This document shows positions 13,301 to 25,866 of a stretch of DNA of 64,000 nt, in pieces. The notes beneath the pieces are model-generated. The model had not been told where the DNA came from. It saw nothing but the letters and a program-made list of their open reading frames with translations, and did no database searches. This stretch comes from Cymbidium sinense (Eukaryota > Streptophyta > Magnoliopsida > Asparagales > Orchidaceae): positions 150,977,834 through 151,041,833 of the forward strand of contig CM038217.1 of assembly GCA_021442155.1 (NCBI GenBank), written 5' to 3'. The position numbers were made by a program, and so were the translations under genes. Every line of letters begins with the position of its first letter. Within the stretch, counting starts at the first letter, position 1.

Positions 13301-13884
13301 ATTGGAATGATGATTAGAAAATTGATTGATTCATGAGAAAATCAATTGACTTTAATTTGTATTGAAAGATATTTTGGCTAAGTCCATAAGATTAAAATCA
13401 TAAGGAATAGGCAAGGTTGGTTTGATTTAGTTTTGGTTGGAGACTAAAATTTGATTGTAGATTTGCTTTAAGTTTGGAATGATGACTAAGGAATTAATTG
13501 ATTCATGAGAAAATCAATTAGTTTGGGATTGAATTTGGCTAAGTCCATAAGCTTGGGTCATGGGCTTAGGATGGGTTTGACTTTTGTCTTTGGTTTTGAA
13601 CTTGGTTTAAGGATTTGTATTTGAGTTCAATTGGATTTGATTATATAATTGGAAGTTTAAATTTGGCTAAGGAAAAGTGGAATAGGTTTGGTTAGGCTAT
13701 AGGCTAGGTAGGTTCCTTAAATCTTAAGGCAAAGCCTAATCCTTCTAAGTATCTAAGCTTAGGTTAAGTGTTCACTTAGCTACTAGAAGTATCTTGGGGC
13801 AAAAGAGTTCTTAGCATCTAGTAGACTCTTAAATCTATGACTGGGAGATTTGATCCTCACTCCAAAAGTGAAGTCAACACTATC

Positions 13885-16800
13885 CTATGGTGAGGCTTTA
13901 TATGTTTAAAAATGAAGAGATTTATTTATTTGCATTAAAATTTTATTAGATTACTAGTGCTTATGATCCATCAACACTAGATTGTGAAAATGCCTAAAAG
14001 ATGAGAATTTATACTTATAGCCCAAAGGAAATCAGCTACCTCAAATTCTAAATCTTGGGAGTTCTTGCACAAACTAGAGCATGACCTAAATCTAAATGAA
14101 AGATGGACATAATAGATTATCTTCATAAAAGAGGATAAACCCATCCAACTTTTGGACTTACAACCCTCTGGGTGGCTGCCAGGTAACACCTCCTATGATT
14201 CAAAATCATGTAGTCTGGTCTTATGAAATTGTAAGATGGCTTGGCTTATTATTTAATTTGGAAAAAAACTAAAGTCCTAAATCCACTCCCTAAGAGACTA
14301 GAGCATGCATGATTTGAGCATATAACTTAGTCTAAAGTGCAAATCTTTACAATTTTTATTTCATTTTGACATAATATTTTGGACAAAGGCTTTGGGATTT
14401 CTTATCCTTAAATGCATGATGAGAATTGATTATTTAAATCAAAAGAGAGAGGGTGAAGCTCCATCATGAGGGGTTTCTGTCATAGGTCAAGCGGTCCCTA
14501 AAGTGCAAGAATGGAGCCCTCATTTTTTGCAAGAGTGATAGATGTTATGCATGATGTGAGACATACAATATACAACTATGAGGTTGCTAAATCTTTTAGT
14601 TATTTAATTATAGCCTAAGCTTTATGGAGAGGTTATGAATTATTTTAAAATTTGGTTATGAGTTATTAATCAAGATAAAAAAAATTAATTTTATCCGAAG
14701 AGCCTAATGCATCTAGGCTACACATGAAATCACCAAACATGAAGTAACTATGAAATGTATGCAGTTTCTAATGCACAATCTAAACATAACATCAAATATT
14801 TTATAGACTACCACAAAAGAATAAGAGGCCCGTGTACCATCACACCCCAAAAAAGAGAAAAGATAAGTAGTCGAGCTCTACCCTTATACAACCAGGATTA
14901 TAAAAGAATATTTTTGCAATTATAAATGAATACAAACTATGGGGTCTTCTTTCTTCATTTCCTCATGTCTTCTTATCTTCCTTTTTGGTTTGCTCCAAGG
15001 CATCACAGGGAATCTTAGGACTAAGCCTTCTAGCCACTGCTCATCCTAATCCCCATAGCACTAATCTTAATTCCTATTATAAAATTATATTTATATTTGA
15101 AAATTAAATCTAACTGGACCTGTAAAATAGAGGTTAGCTAAACATACATACCACCCTAAGTAGTTGTATTTCATAATTTGGACTTAACACCCTGCACATG
15201 GGTAACCAAGCCCGCCTGTCCTAACTTAAATTATGCTTAGGGGCTTAAGCAACCTGCAAGCAAAGCATTTATATTTATTTTTGAGCAATCCCTTAAGCAC
15301 AATCCCCTACATAAAATAACATTTTGCTAATAATGGCCTAACATCCAGTCTACGAACCATACACCCTAACATTCAATTTAAAATATTACATCATAAAATA
15401 AAACATAACATCAGACATACACCATCCTAACTTAAAGCTAAAAGTGGTGGCATAATTCTAATATATGTGCTAAGGCTTTGTGTGATATGTCTTAGCTAAG
15501 CATGAGAGTTATGATTTCCTAAATTTAGAAAGGTTTCATTTAATCATAAAGGTTGGTTTCATTTCAAGTTATTTAATTGATTTGTAAATTTTAGTTTATG
15601 TTTTATTTTGTTTCACTTGATTCACACTTAGCATCTAAGTGTTACAAAGAGAAGAAAGAGGATTAACCTCTTTCATCCCCACCTTAAGCCTCGTTCTAAA
15701 ACACATTAATTTGAACTAGTTCTCTTTAATGAATGGCTTATTAAATATTTTTATTAATTCTAAGTTTAGGCTAACCTTAAATAATCCTATCCAATATGAA
15801 AGCATCTTAAGATTAATATATTTGAATTACTATCACATGACATATATCAAGTCATTCTTTTTCAGCACATGTAACTCATATGACCTAACACCTAGCATAT
15901 CTATACATACAACATATTTTGACACACTTAAATGATGATAGATGCACATATACTTAGTATAAAAAGGAGACTTCCATTTATTAATTAAACACACATACAT
16001 ATGTATAAAAGTTGTAAGAAAGTATGTGTCATTATTAACCAAGGAAGTGAGATATTTAAATGACCTCCTTGAGGCTACTTAAAGCCTCATATTTTCCGGA
16101 TGTCCAGACTATAAACTTGCTAACTTAGATACATATAAACGTATATACAATTATAAATATGAAAATCATGCAAAAGATGGTATTTTACTTAATTGAATTA
16201 TTTGTATATCTAAATTAATGCTCTCTCCAAATTCTAATACAAATATACATAAAAATAAAATTAAATAAGTATGTGCCTTTGTTAACTAGGGAAGTGAGAT
16301 AATCAAATGACCTCCTTAAGGCTACTTAAAGCCTTATATTCTTTAGATGTCCAGACTATATACTTATGACATTCAAACACATGTAGATTCATATACATGA
16401 ATAAATGAAAGAAGCTTTACATCCACATACCATATGTTTAATGACTTGGATAATTATGAATGCATGTATCTTAATAGAAAAGAGAGGGCTTTCATTCTTT
16501 GATTCATATACACATACACATGTATAAAATATATAAGCAAGTATGTCCTATTGTTTAAACTAGAGAAGTGAGATAATTAAATCACCTCATTACTGCTACT
16601 TAAAGCCTCGTAGTCCCAGGATATCCAAACTATATACTTACTATCTTAGACACATATTAATATATACATGAATTAGAAGAATAAACACCATGAGAAGATT
16701 GTATTTTCATTGATTGAATTATTTATGCATATGAATTAAAGTTCTATCTGAATTATAATATAAAAAATACATAAGAATGAAATCAAATAAGTATGTGCCT

Positions 16801-18396
16801 TTGTTAACCAAGGAAGTGAAGTAATCAAAAGACCTCCTTGGGGCTACTTAAAGCCTTGTATTCCCAGGATGTCCAACTTATATACTCATTAAAATTCAAA
16901 CTTATGTAAATCTATATATGAATTCAAGGAATAGAACTATAAATTCATATAACTAAGCTATAAGCACATTCAATTCCTATGTGTATTTATAACTATCATC
17001 ATTCCATATATTACTATCAATTTATAAACTTTGGAAACTAGATTTGAATTTATTAGTGATAATAGCCACATATATAGTTAAATTAAGTCAATACATGCAA
17101 GCTTACATAAGTAAATTCCTTTTGATTCATTTAAATTTGAAAAGCATGAATGTATGAAACCATATGACAGAAAACCTTTAAAATGATTAGAAACGAATAA
17201 TTAAATATAAACACATGGTTCATTCAAATACATTAATTCTTAAGGATAGTCAGATTAAATAGAATTATTTAAATAAAATCAAGGCTTATTACTAATTTAA
17301 TTTTTGGATTTGAGTTGAACTTAGAGAGAGGAGATTACTTGGTATTTTAGTCCCATTCCCATGCTTGTAACCTTAATTAATTCAAGGAAAGATAATTAGA
17401 TAGGTTTTATGAGTTAATTAAGTTAAATCATTAATTAAATCACTTAATTACTCATTCTTATACTTTTTTAATTTAATTAATTATTTAATCATGAGCCACA
17501 AATGATATGAACATGTGAGAAAATAAAATTGCAATGCTCCTAAAGGATCTAATACAATTGGATCATAAATAAAGATTAATTAAGTTAAAGAATCTAATTA
17601 AGTAATTTTATGATTTTCCCACACTCATGGGCTAATCATAATTTTCTTAAGGGGCTGAAGTGATTTTCATTAAACACATAAAGAGGAAACCTTAATTTCA
17701 TTGTTCATTATCTGAAGTGGTTTCCATTTCAATTTGATTTAATTTAACCATTTAATTGATTAATTAAACACTTAATTAAATCCCACATTAACTAATCCTC
17801 TTAAAATGAAATGAATTTAGGAAATAGGTCCTAATCACTCTCCATCATCCATTCACTGTTAATCAATGATTAATAGGCTTTAATTAATTAATTTTTTTAG
17901 TATTTAGAGTGTTAATGAATCATTAAATTAATTTAAAAGGTAATTAAGATTTGAAACATCAATTTCCTTAATTACCTAAATAATAAATTCCAAAAAGAAT
18001 CATGGGAGGCAGAGGTCATCCCATTAAATCATTTACCCAAGTCTGAAATTAATTACCTAAGTAATTAAGACTTAATTAAGCAAATTAAGTATGCATTTAA
18101 ACCATAATTAAGCCTTAATTACTATTTAAAACCAAATAGATATAATTTTTGTAAATTATCCTCTATTTTATCTTTAAAATGAGTATTTATTTGCATTTTT
18201 TTATTTTTCTACAATAAGTTATGATTTTTCAAAGTTTTAGTGATTAAAATGAATTATTAACCCTTAATTAAACCTAATCCTATCAGCACCATGCGGACCG
18301 TTGATGTGGATGAGCTTTCCACATGGCACCATGGGATTGGCTATTTAAAATGTCCGATGTGGCGCTGACATGGTGACAGCGAATGCGCTTTCATTC
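13885..18396 (-). mobile_element. R1 solo LTR, piece 2
   Basis: This is a minus-strand LTR starting exactly where piece 1 stopped (the position after 6344), as shown by the shared GGTGAGGCTTTA and following 3 kb of similarity with R2 from about 6795 on. It includes the conserved stem-loop (about 15228-15306) and four tandem repeat units (16040-16900). It ends at 18396 at the E2 insertion. E2's duplication is CATTC here (18392-18396) and CATCC at 54312-54316. Bases 13880-13884 are the second copy of R2's target duplication. Confidence 0.82.
16030..16900. repeat. Tandem repeat in R1 with alternating 248/273-bp spacing
   Basis: The anchor GAAGTGAG recurs at about 16043, 16291, 16564 and 16812, spacings of 248, 273 and 248 bp. 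This looks like two copies of a 521-bp dimer rather than four equal monomers. The same repeat has three units in R2 and one in R3. Confidence 0.75.
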
Positions 18397-20759
18397 TGTT
18401 GACCTCACTTTTGGAGTGAGCTCTTAACATCCTCTTAGACTTAGGAATCTTCTAGACACTAAGATTTTCTTAGTCATAAGACACATCTGGTAATTAAGCG
18501 AACACTTAACCTAAGCCTAGAGACTTAGAAGGGTTAATCATAAGATTAAGCTATGCTTTAGGGCTTAAGAAAATTACTTATCCTAGAACATAAACCCAAT
18601 CAATATACACTTTCTCAAATAAAAACTAGATTCAAATCTCAAACCAAATCTCAAATTCAAATCCAAATTTCAAATCCATATCCCAAATTTGACTCCAAAT
18701 GATTGAAACCCAAAATCAAATTCAAATCCCAAGACCCTTCCTAAGACATACGAACCACATTCATAAGCTTAACCAAAATCCCCTTTAAATCAAATCAAAT
18801 TCAATTGATTTCTTTATAAATCAATTATTCCTTTATTTATATTCACAAATATAAATGAAACTCATATCCAAATGACTAAAACTATATCCAAATTCAAATC
18901 CAAACCCAATCTAAGGCCTTTGAGCCAATTTATTTAGACTTAGCCAAATTCCCTCCAAATCAAGTTAAAACCAATGGAAACTTTTCTGAATCAATCATTC
19001 ATTCAATTATCTATCCAAATATAAATGAAACTACAATCATCAAATCAAATCAAAGCCAACCCAAGCCAAACCCAACCTAGCCTTTTTTTTACTTGAAAAT
19101 TTCAAATGAGCCAAAATTCTTTAGACTCCAAATTGATTGTCGTTGAATTTATATTTCAATCCAGGACTCATATATAAGTTCAACTAAACTCGAATCAAAC
19201 CAAAATAAAACCAATTAACCCACTTAGATCGACGTGACCCAAAGTGACCTAAAGGACCCATTTGAGCCAACTTTCAATCTAACCCAAATTGGATTGAACC
19301 AAGCTCACCAAAACCTCCACCATGATTGTTGATTAGCCTAGAATAATCAATTACAATCAATTGGGTCAAACCAAGTCAACTTAGTCATTTGACCAGGTCA
19401 ACCCTTAGCCCAAATGAACTAAAACAAGCTAAAACTCATCCTGCATCAAATTGATTGAAACCAATAATTTGAATCAACCCAAAATCAATATTTAAGTATG
19501 ACTTGACCACCAATTGAGCCAAACTAAGTCCAATTGGCCATTCAATCCAAGTTGACCCAAATTGGCCTAAAGGACCAAATTAGGTCAAATCATGATCTAA
19601 CCCAAATTCATTTCAACCAATGGCTCAAGTTCATTCCAAATTAATTATTGAACAAAATCAAAGCAATAATTAAACCCAATTTGATCAATCAAGCCCAATT
19701 GAGCCATTTAGCCCAAATGGGCCTAAAGGGTCAATTTGGCCTAAATACAAATTAAATCCAAATTGAGTCAAACCAAATAAACATTCATCTTTAATTAGCC
19801 AATTGAACATGAATCAACCAATAACCCAAGCTAATTTGGCCAATTTTGATGAAATTGGTCAACTTAACCCATTTGACCAATTTGATTCCAAATGAGCCAA
19901 AATCAATTCTAAGCCATATTAAATCAAATTGATCATACCAAAACTCCTTAAATTATCATTTGAACCTAACCTAAGCCTTGGTTTGATCCAATTTGACCAA
20001 TTAGTTAACCTAACTCGATATGATCCAATGTGACCTATATGATCAAAATTGAGCCAAATATCTTGAAAACAAGCCATGACCCATTGGGGGATGATCAAAC
20101 CTGACCCAAACCCATTTGGGTTCAAATTAAAATCACCAACTCCACTAAATTCCTCAACCTCCCCATATAATTCCACAAATTTCATTTAATCTTCCTCCAA
20201 ATGCATCATCCATCCTCACCCAAAGCAAAATGACAATACTTTGGAGCCAAAAATTCAAACAAAGAGGATTTTCAACCACTATTAAAGGAGGGAGAAATGA
20301 GGCTTCATTCCTCTTCCTCCTACCATTATGCAACCCCCAAGAGCTCCCCAAATTAACCAACAACCATTTCTCCATCTCACTTAGGCTACAAACACCAAAA
20401 TCAGGTTAATTTTGATGAGAAAATGGCAAGTATCGAAAGATACATCATTCTGAAGTGAGAGGTCTAAACTCATTCCAAAGCTTCATCTTATACTCAAGAG
20501 CATGCTCAGATCATCACCATCTCTGAAAACCATCCCCGATGAGGTAATTTCATCAAATCGTAGTCGGTCATAGGATCTATTATTTGTAATGATTTTTGCT
20601 CGATTTTAAGAATTTTTCTTAGATTACCCTTGCATTTTTCATTTTATATCATCCCCATGCCAGTTAGAAAATTTTCTAGTCAAAATTGCTATAAAAATGA
20701 GCCCAATCGGATGAAATGTTACCTAAAAATTGCAAAATCCCATCAACTAAATAGTATTC

Positions 20760-21060
20760 CGTTGAATTTTCCTGCCAACTATCTCGATCCCCATTCGGGA
20801 TCAGGCTTCGACACGTGATCACGCGTTCTGATCCCGAATGGCATTTCATATTCATCGACGGCGATCCGCAATCATGCGCTCGATCCATGGATTGCGTAGT
20901 TCATATCATGTGGATCGAACCGCCATTCACGCCGACGCGCATCCCGGCCGCGGAGACCTCATGCTCGCCACTAACATGCAAGACCGCAATCAAGTGGCCG
21001 CGGCACACATAACATGCGCAATCGCTGTTGCTCACGCCATGCAATGCCGAATTAGGTTAA
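20760..21060. repeat. CpG-rich palindromic block in the E2 5' LTR
   Basis: A GC- and CpG-rich island stands out from about 70% AT surroundings. It contains a perfect 14-bp inverted repeat: CCATTCGGGATCAG at 20791-20804 and its complement at 20828-20841. The 23-base spacer holds a second palindrome, CGTGATCACG, and a CACGTG G-box at 20812-20817. The equivalent block in the 3' LTR (about 49650-49900) is quite different in detail. Confidence 0.7.
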
Positions 21061-22329
21061 GTAGGAAAATCACCTATTTTTCGCTTTTAAAAATTAATTA
21101 AATTATCTCAAACTTCAAAATTGTAGAAAATAAAATACCCAATGAAAAAACATAAATAAGGGCTCGTTGGATTCGTCTTTCTTATAAGAATCCAAAGAAC
21201 TAAAAATTTCCAAATTGAACTAAATGTTTTAAGCTTAATGTAAGTTTTAGTGAAAATTAACCTTTATTAATTACTCTAAAAATACATGTCTGATTGAAGT
21301 GAAATTTTTAGAGATTAAAATAAGAGTTAAAACACACCTATCATAAAAATCTCAAGTGAAAAGAACTTTTGGATTGAGAGAAATTAAAATTTAAAGTTTT
21401 GATTATCTATTTTAATAAAATAAATTAAATAAAAATCTAGAAATTTACAAAAATCTTCAAAATAGCTTGAATCACTTCAGTTAACATCTAAGATCCTAAA
21501 AAATTCAATAATAATAATATTATGATCTTCTGAAGTTTAATGATCCTACAATAAATTTTTAGTGTTAAAATTTAACAAATTAAGGAATTAATTTAAATGA
21601 AATTCATAATAATCTAATAATAAATTAAAACCAGAAATGAAATAACACTTAAGAAATCATTAATCAAATCTCAAATCAGAAAAAAAATCATATAATTCTC
21701 AGAGGAAATTAAATTAAATATATTTTAAGTTAATAAAACTCAATTAAATGATTAAATCTTAAATCAAACTTAAAATTAAACAAATCTAGGAAACTTTAAC
21801 ATGGATCAAACTAGTATAACTAAACCTACACTAAGCATGGAGTCTTAATCATATGAAGCTCCTTAAAGAATATAAATAAACTGAAACTAATTAATCATTA
21901 AGTAAACTGAGAAGTTAAATTAATTATAAATCTAATACATCACAATCGCTTAATACTAATCATACCAAACAAAACCAAATGAAGCTAAAGTCAACTTATT
22001 TAATTTAATATTAAAATCAATCCATTTGGAATAAGAGAGTTACTCAACCATTAAATGTTTCAACCTAATAACTAAAGAAAATATGTTAATAAAATTAAAC
22101 AAACATAATAAATGAATAAAATCAAATAAAACTCTAATCATAAATAATCAAACTTAATTGAAATAAAATAAATAGTTAATTCACTTAATAATAATGATGG
22201 TAATAACAATAATCCTTTAATCAAATTAAACTTAAGTAAAACACTTAACTAAATCAAATCACTCACATGTGGGAAATTAAGTCATTAATTAAAAAATCTT
22301 TGATTAATCTAATAATTCAAAAATTAATT

Positions 22330-23060
22330 ATTTTTAATCAAACATCTAATTAATGCAAACTTAATGAATTAATCCATCATCTTAATGAATCAAATTAATT
22401 TAAATAAATTACATTAAAGCTAACTCTTAAATTAAGCTTAAATCAAACCCCTAATTAAATTTAATAATTAATCACCCCTCAAGCAAAAATAAGTTAATCA
22501 AATTAATCATAAACCTAAGCTTAATCAAACATAAATGCAATTAAATACCAATCAAATCCTAAATTAAACATAAATCATTAAGTCATTAATTACATCATTA
22601 ATCTAAATAAATATAAAATCAAATTAAAAATTAAATAAATCATTATTTAATTTAATAATTAACTTAAACACACTTCTTAATTAAACTAATCACCCTTAAG
22701 CTAATCCAATTGAATAAACACCTAATTAATGCAAACTTAATGAATTAATCCATCATCTTAATGAACCAAATTAACTTTTTAAATCAAATTCAAATCAAAC
22801 ACTTAATTAATCTAGTAATTAATTTGATCACACATCTTAAATAAGCTAATTAAGTCAATCAAATTAATCATATTAAACTTAAATTTAATCAAACATAAAT
22901 GCAATTAAATATTAATCAAAACATAAATTAAACTTAAATTATAAGTCATTAATTACATCATTAATCTAAACAAATATAAAATCAAATTGAAAATTAAACA
23001 AATCTTTATAATTAACATAAATACACTTCTTAATTAAACTAATTACATAATCACATTGAA
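22330..23060 (+). repeat. Tandem duplication of about 370 bp in the E2 5' LTR
   Basis: Two copies are recognisable. TTAATGCAAACTTAATGAAT recurs at about 22352 and 22727. CATAAATGCAATTAAATA recurs at about 22528 and 22895. The 3' LTR has only one copy (about 51190-51520), which largely accounts for the 376-bp length difference between the LTRs. The duplication is therefore specific to the 5' LTR and followed insertion, or was lost from the other. Confidence 0.75.
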
Positions 23061-23970
23061 CTTAAGCAAACCCATAGATCAATAAAGCTAATCAAATCAA
23101 ATTGAATTAAATTAAGAAAGACTCTAATCAATTTAATATGTAATCAAAATAAATCCCATTCAACCTACTTAAATAAGATAAACTAATTAACTATCCATTG
23201 AATGAAATCGAAATACAAACCAAACTTTGATAAACATGGCAAATGGATGAGATTAAAAATAAAATTCTAATTATAAAGAATCAAACTCAATTAAAAAAAT
23301 TCAAAAATAAAAATCTCAAATCTAATCCAATTAAACCAAGTAAATGAACCAATTAAACATAAAAAATTAAATCACATAACCATAATCAACTAAAATAATT
23401 AGATATTAATTTAAAAGGATATTAAATTATCAAGATTTAATTAAATCAAAATATCTAAATCAAAATAAATCAATCAAATACTTAAACAAACTCAAATTCT
23501 AAATTCTAAATCAAATCAAATAAATTACCCAAATTCAAATGGGCTAATTAAGATACTTAAGAACCTTAATTAGACTCTTTAGGAGTTTGGATGTTGAACA
23601 GGGAGAGTTTCATATACAAATAAAATTCATTCTACTCTTCATTCTAGTAAACTTAAACATCACTTTAACCAAATAAAAGTAAAATAAAAATGAAAATAAA
23701 TCATTAAATCATTTAAATTGAAATCACGCAATGGTAAAATTTAAACAATTTCAAATTTTAAATTGAAACTTAAACTAAAGAAGCCTAGTAAAGTCTTGCT
23801 ACACAAGCCTTCACACACATTAATATAAGTCACCACTTTGCTAGTAATGTATTGATTATATGTATGATGTTATATTTTTTAGTGATATTATATTTTAAAC
23901 TGGATGTTAGGGTGTATGTTTTATAGAGTGGATGTTAGGCTGTTATTAGCCTAATCATATTTTCTGTAGG

Positions 23971-24049
23971 GGGTTGTGCTTAAGGGGTTGCTGTAATAAA
24001 AATATAAATTCTTTTGATGTGCAAGTTACTTAACCCCTAAGCATAACCC
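23971..24049 (+). other. Conserved long stem-loop in LTR (E2 5' copy)
   Basis: The left arm GGGTTGTGCTTAAGGGGTT (23971-23989) pairs with the right arm AACCCCTAAGCATAACCC (24032-24049), with one G-U pair and one bulge. The loop is about 42 nt. Equivalent structures occur at about 52407-52492 (E2 3' LTR), 8170-8254 (R2), 15228-15306 (R1) and 39361-39451 (R3). In the three R copies the arms are built on GGATTATGC/GCATAATCC-type sequence instead of GGGTTGTGC/GCATAACCC, so pairing is kept while sequence changes. Confidence 0.6.
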
Positions 24050-24364
24050 ACGTTAGGACAGGTGGGCTTGGTTACCCATGTGTGGGGTACTATGTCCAAA
24101 CTATTCATATAATTACTTGGGTTGTATAGTGTGTTTAGCTAAAATTTATTTTACGTGTATATAAAGATTTATTTTTCCTATTTTTAATATAATTTTGCAT
24201 TAGGAATTAGAATTAGTGTTATGGGGGATTAGGATGAGTCGTGGCTAGAAGGCTTAGTCTTTGTGGTGCCCTGTGATGCCTTTGGAGCAAATCAAATCAA
24301 AAGGAAGAGAATGAAGAAATGAAGAAAAGAAGACTCCCCATAGAATGTATTATTTTTGTAACCC

Positions 24365-24440
24365 GAGTTGTATAAGGGTAGAGCTTGGCTAGCCATCTTT
24401 TTTCTTTTCGGAGTGTATGGTGGAACCCGACCGCACTGGC
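24365..24440 (+). promoter_or_regulatory. Candidate LTR core promoter (TATA-like block)
   Basis: GAGTTGTATAAGGGTAGAGC with TATAAG at 24371, followed by a T-rich stretch and a CGG, is one of the best conserved short blocks in the family. It recurs at 811 (E1), 52804 (E2 3' LTR) and, inverted, near 7780 (R2), 14880 (R1) and 38957 (R3). It lies about 1.5 kb before the LTR end in both E2 LTRs (1495 and 1502 bp). A TATA box giving a long R-U5 region would fit, but no transcript data support it here. Confidence 0.35.
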
Positions 24441-25549
24441 TTCTTATTCTTTTATGATAGTTTATAAAATTGCTTGATTTTTTGTTTAGATTGTGCACTA
24501 GAATTGCATGCTTTTCTTAATTTCTTCATGTTTGATGTTTGAATGTGTGGCATCGGTGCAGTAGGCTCTTAGGATGAAATTAATTTTCCACCCCAATTGA
24601 TAAGTCAAAATTAAAATTTTAAAATAATTCATAACCTCACATAAAAACCTAGGAATTAAATGAAGATAATAAAATATTTAGAGCCCCTTAGCTAGATAAT
24701 TATATGTACAACATCATGCATGTCATATTCTTCCACACTTGTTAAGCGGGGATTACATCAATGCCAAAGAATAAATGCTTAACCTATGAGAGCCTTTGAT
24801 GGAAGAACACCCCTTTCTCTCTTGATTTGGCCCATAATCAAGTTCTCATGCATTTAGGCATACAAAAATCCCATAGCTTGTGTCAAAATAAAGAGTCCAA
24901 AAGAATCAAATAAATTTGATAAAATTTGCATTTGATTAAGTCATGAATTCATATCGCTCATGCTCTAGTCTCTTAAGGATTGAATTTAAGGACTTAGTTT
25001 TCTCTATAAATAAACAACAACCTAGCCATCTTGCAAAGCATAATACTTGCCTACATAGATTTAAAGCATAGAAGGAGTTAGTTGGCTATCACTCTAAGCG
25101 ATAATTAGTCCAACAGTCAGGTAATTTATTCTCTCTTGTGGAGGTAAACCATATACCCATTTTGCCTTAGATTTAGGTCATGCATTAGCCCTCGCCAAAG
25201 CTCCCTAGATTTAGGATCTAAGGTTGATGTTTCCCTTCATGGCTACAAGCATAAATCCTCACCTCTTAGGCATTTCCATAATCTTATGTTGCGAGATTAT
25301 AAGTCTTAGTATTCTAATAAAATGTCAACTCAAATACTTAACTCTCTTCAGTTTCAAAAATATAAAGCCCAACCATATGATAGATTGGATTGCTCACTAG
25401 GCTTCTTAATATCATAAGCATTCCCTACTCATCACCTTTGGCTTCCAAAATAAGTCACTCCTTTTAATCTATCCCATTTGATTTTCTAACATAGTCAATC
25501 CTTTGATAGTCTTAGCTTTAAAAATCTTTGAAGACTTTAATTCCTACTT

Positions 25550-25840
25550 TAATCAAGAGTATTCCTAAGGGATTTTATTCTTTAGGAGGTAATTAACTAT
25601 GGGGGCTTACCTCCATAGGGAACTTAACGAACTCGGCTTAAAATAAATCCTACTTTACTTTTCCAGGTAAAGTGGGGAAAGATCTCTAGTACATTCAAAG
25701 ACCCATCATGCCTTAAGAGTCCTTATTATGTGATTAGGTTTATTATATGGCGGTGATTTTTATCTTTTGAGATAGTACATCATTCATTAATATTGTACCC
25801 TATCACTTCAATAAGTACCCCCTAAGATGTGCGTGGTGTC
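25550..25840 (+). other. Hairpin chain at the 3' end of the E2 5' LTR
   Basis: The same short inverted repeats described for 54005-54295 recur here with wobble pairs. They include CCTAAGGGAT/ATTCTTTAGG, CTATGGGGG/CCTCCATAG, TACTTTAC/GTAAAGT, TATCT/AGATA and GATGTG/CACATC. Pairing is largely kept although bases have changed. Confidence 0.55.
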
Positions 25841-25866
25841 CCACATCTTAAAAAATAAACACCACA

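Larger units (their letters stand above)
6345..13879 (-). mobile_element. R2, complete minus-strand solo LTR (about 7.5 kb)
   Basis: R2 is an LTR in reverse orientation: its 5' end reads out as ...AAGTCAACA at 13879 (complement TGTTGACTT) and its 3' end is at 6345. It is flanked by a perfect 5-bp duplication CTATC (6340-6344 and 13880-13884). With no internal retrotransposon sequence between these duplications it is a solo LTR, the product of LTR-LTR recombination. Reading + coordinates it contains: 6345-6800 terminal hairpin region; 7700-7830 TATA-like/poly-pyrimidine block; 8170-8254 the long conserved stem-loop; 8990-9620 three copies of a 250-273 bp repeat; 9700-10980 TTAATTAA-rich DNA; 11000-11100 a GC-richer block; 11990-13300 the TTGGGTCAA repeat field. 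No gene is present. Confidence 0.85.
18397..25866 (+). repeat. E2 5' LTR (7470 bp)
   Basis: Starts TGTTGACCTCAC and ends CACCACA. Contents in order: 18640-19160 CAAATC-rich repeats; 19180-20110 TTGACC-rich field; 20760-21060 CpG-rich palindromic block; 21080-23780 very AT-rich DNA rich in TTAATTAA and AATCAAA, with a tandem duplication at 22330-23060; 23880-24060 conserved stem-loop region; 24365-24440 TATA-like block; 25550-25840 terminal hairpin chain. It aligns along its length with 47218-54311. Open frames here, such as 20838-21101, are chance products of the GC-richer block and have no counterpart in the other LTRs. Confidence 0.88.

Noticed and set aside
20838..21101. 87-codon open frame in the GC-richer block
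   Set aside because: It lies within an LTR, is not conserved in the other LTR (49650-49900), and is expected from fewer stops in GC-rich DNA.
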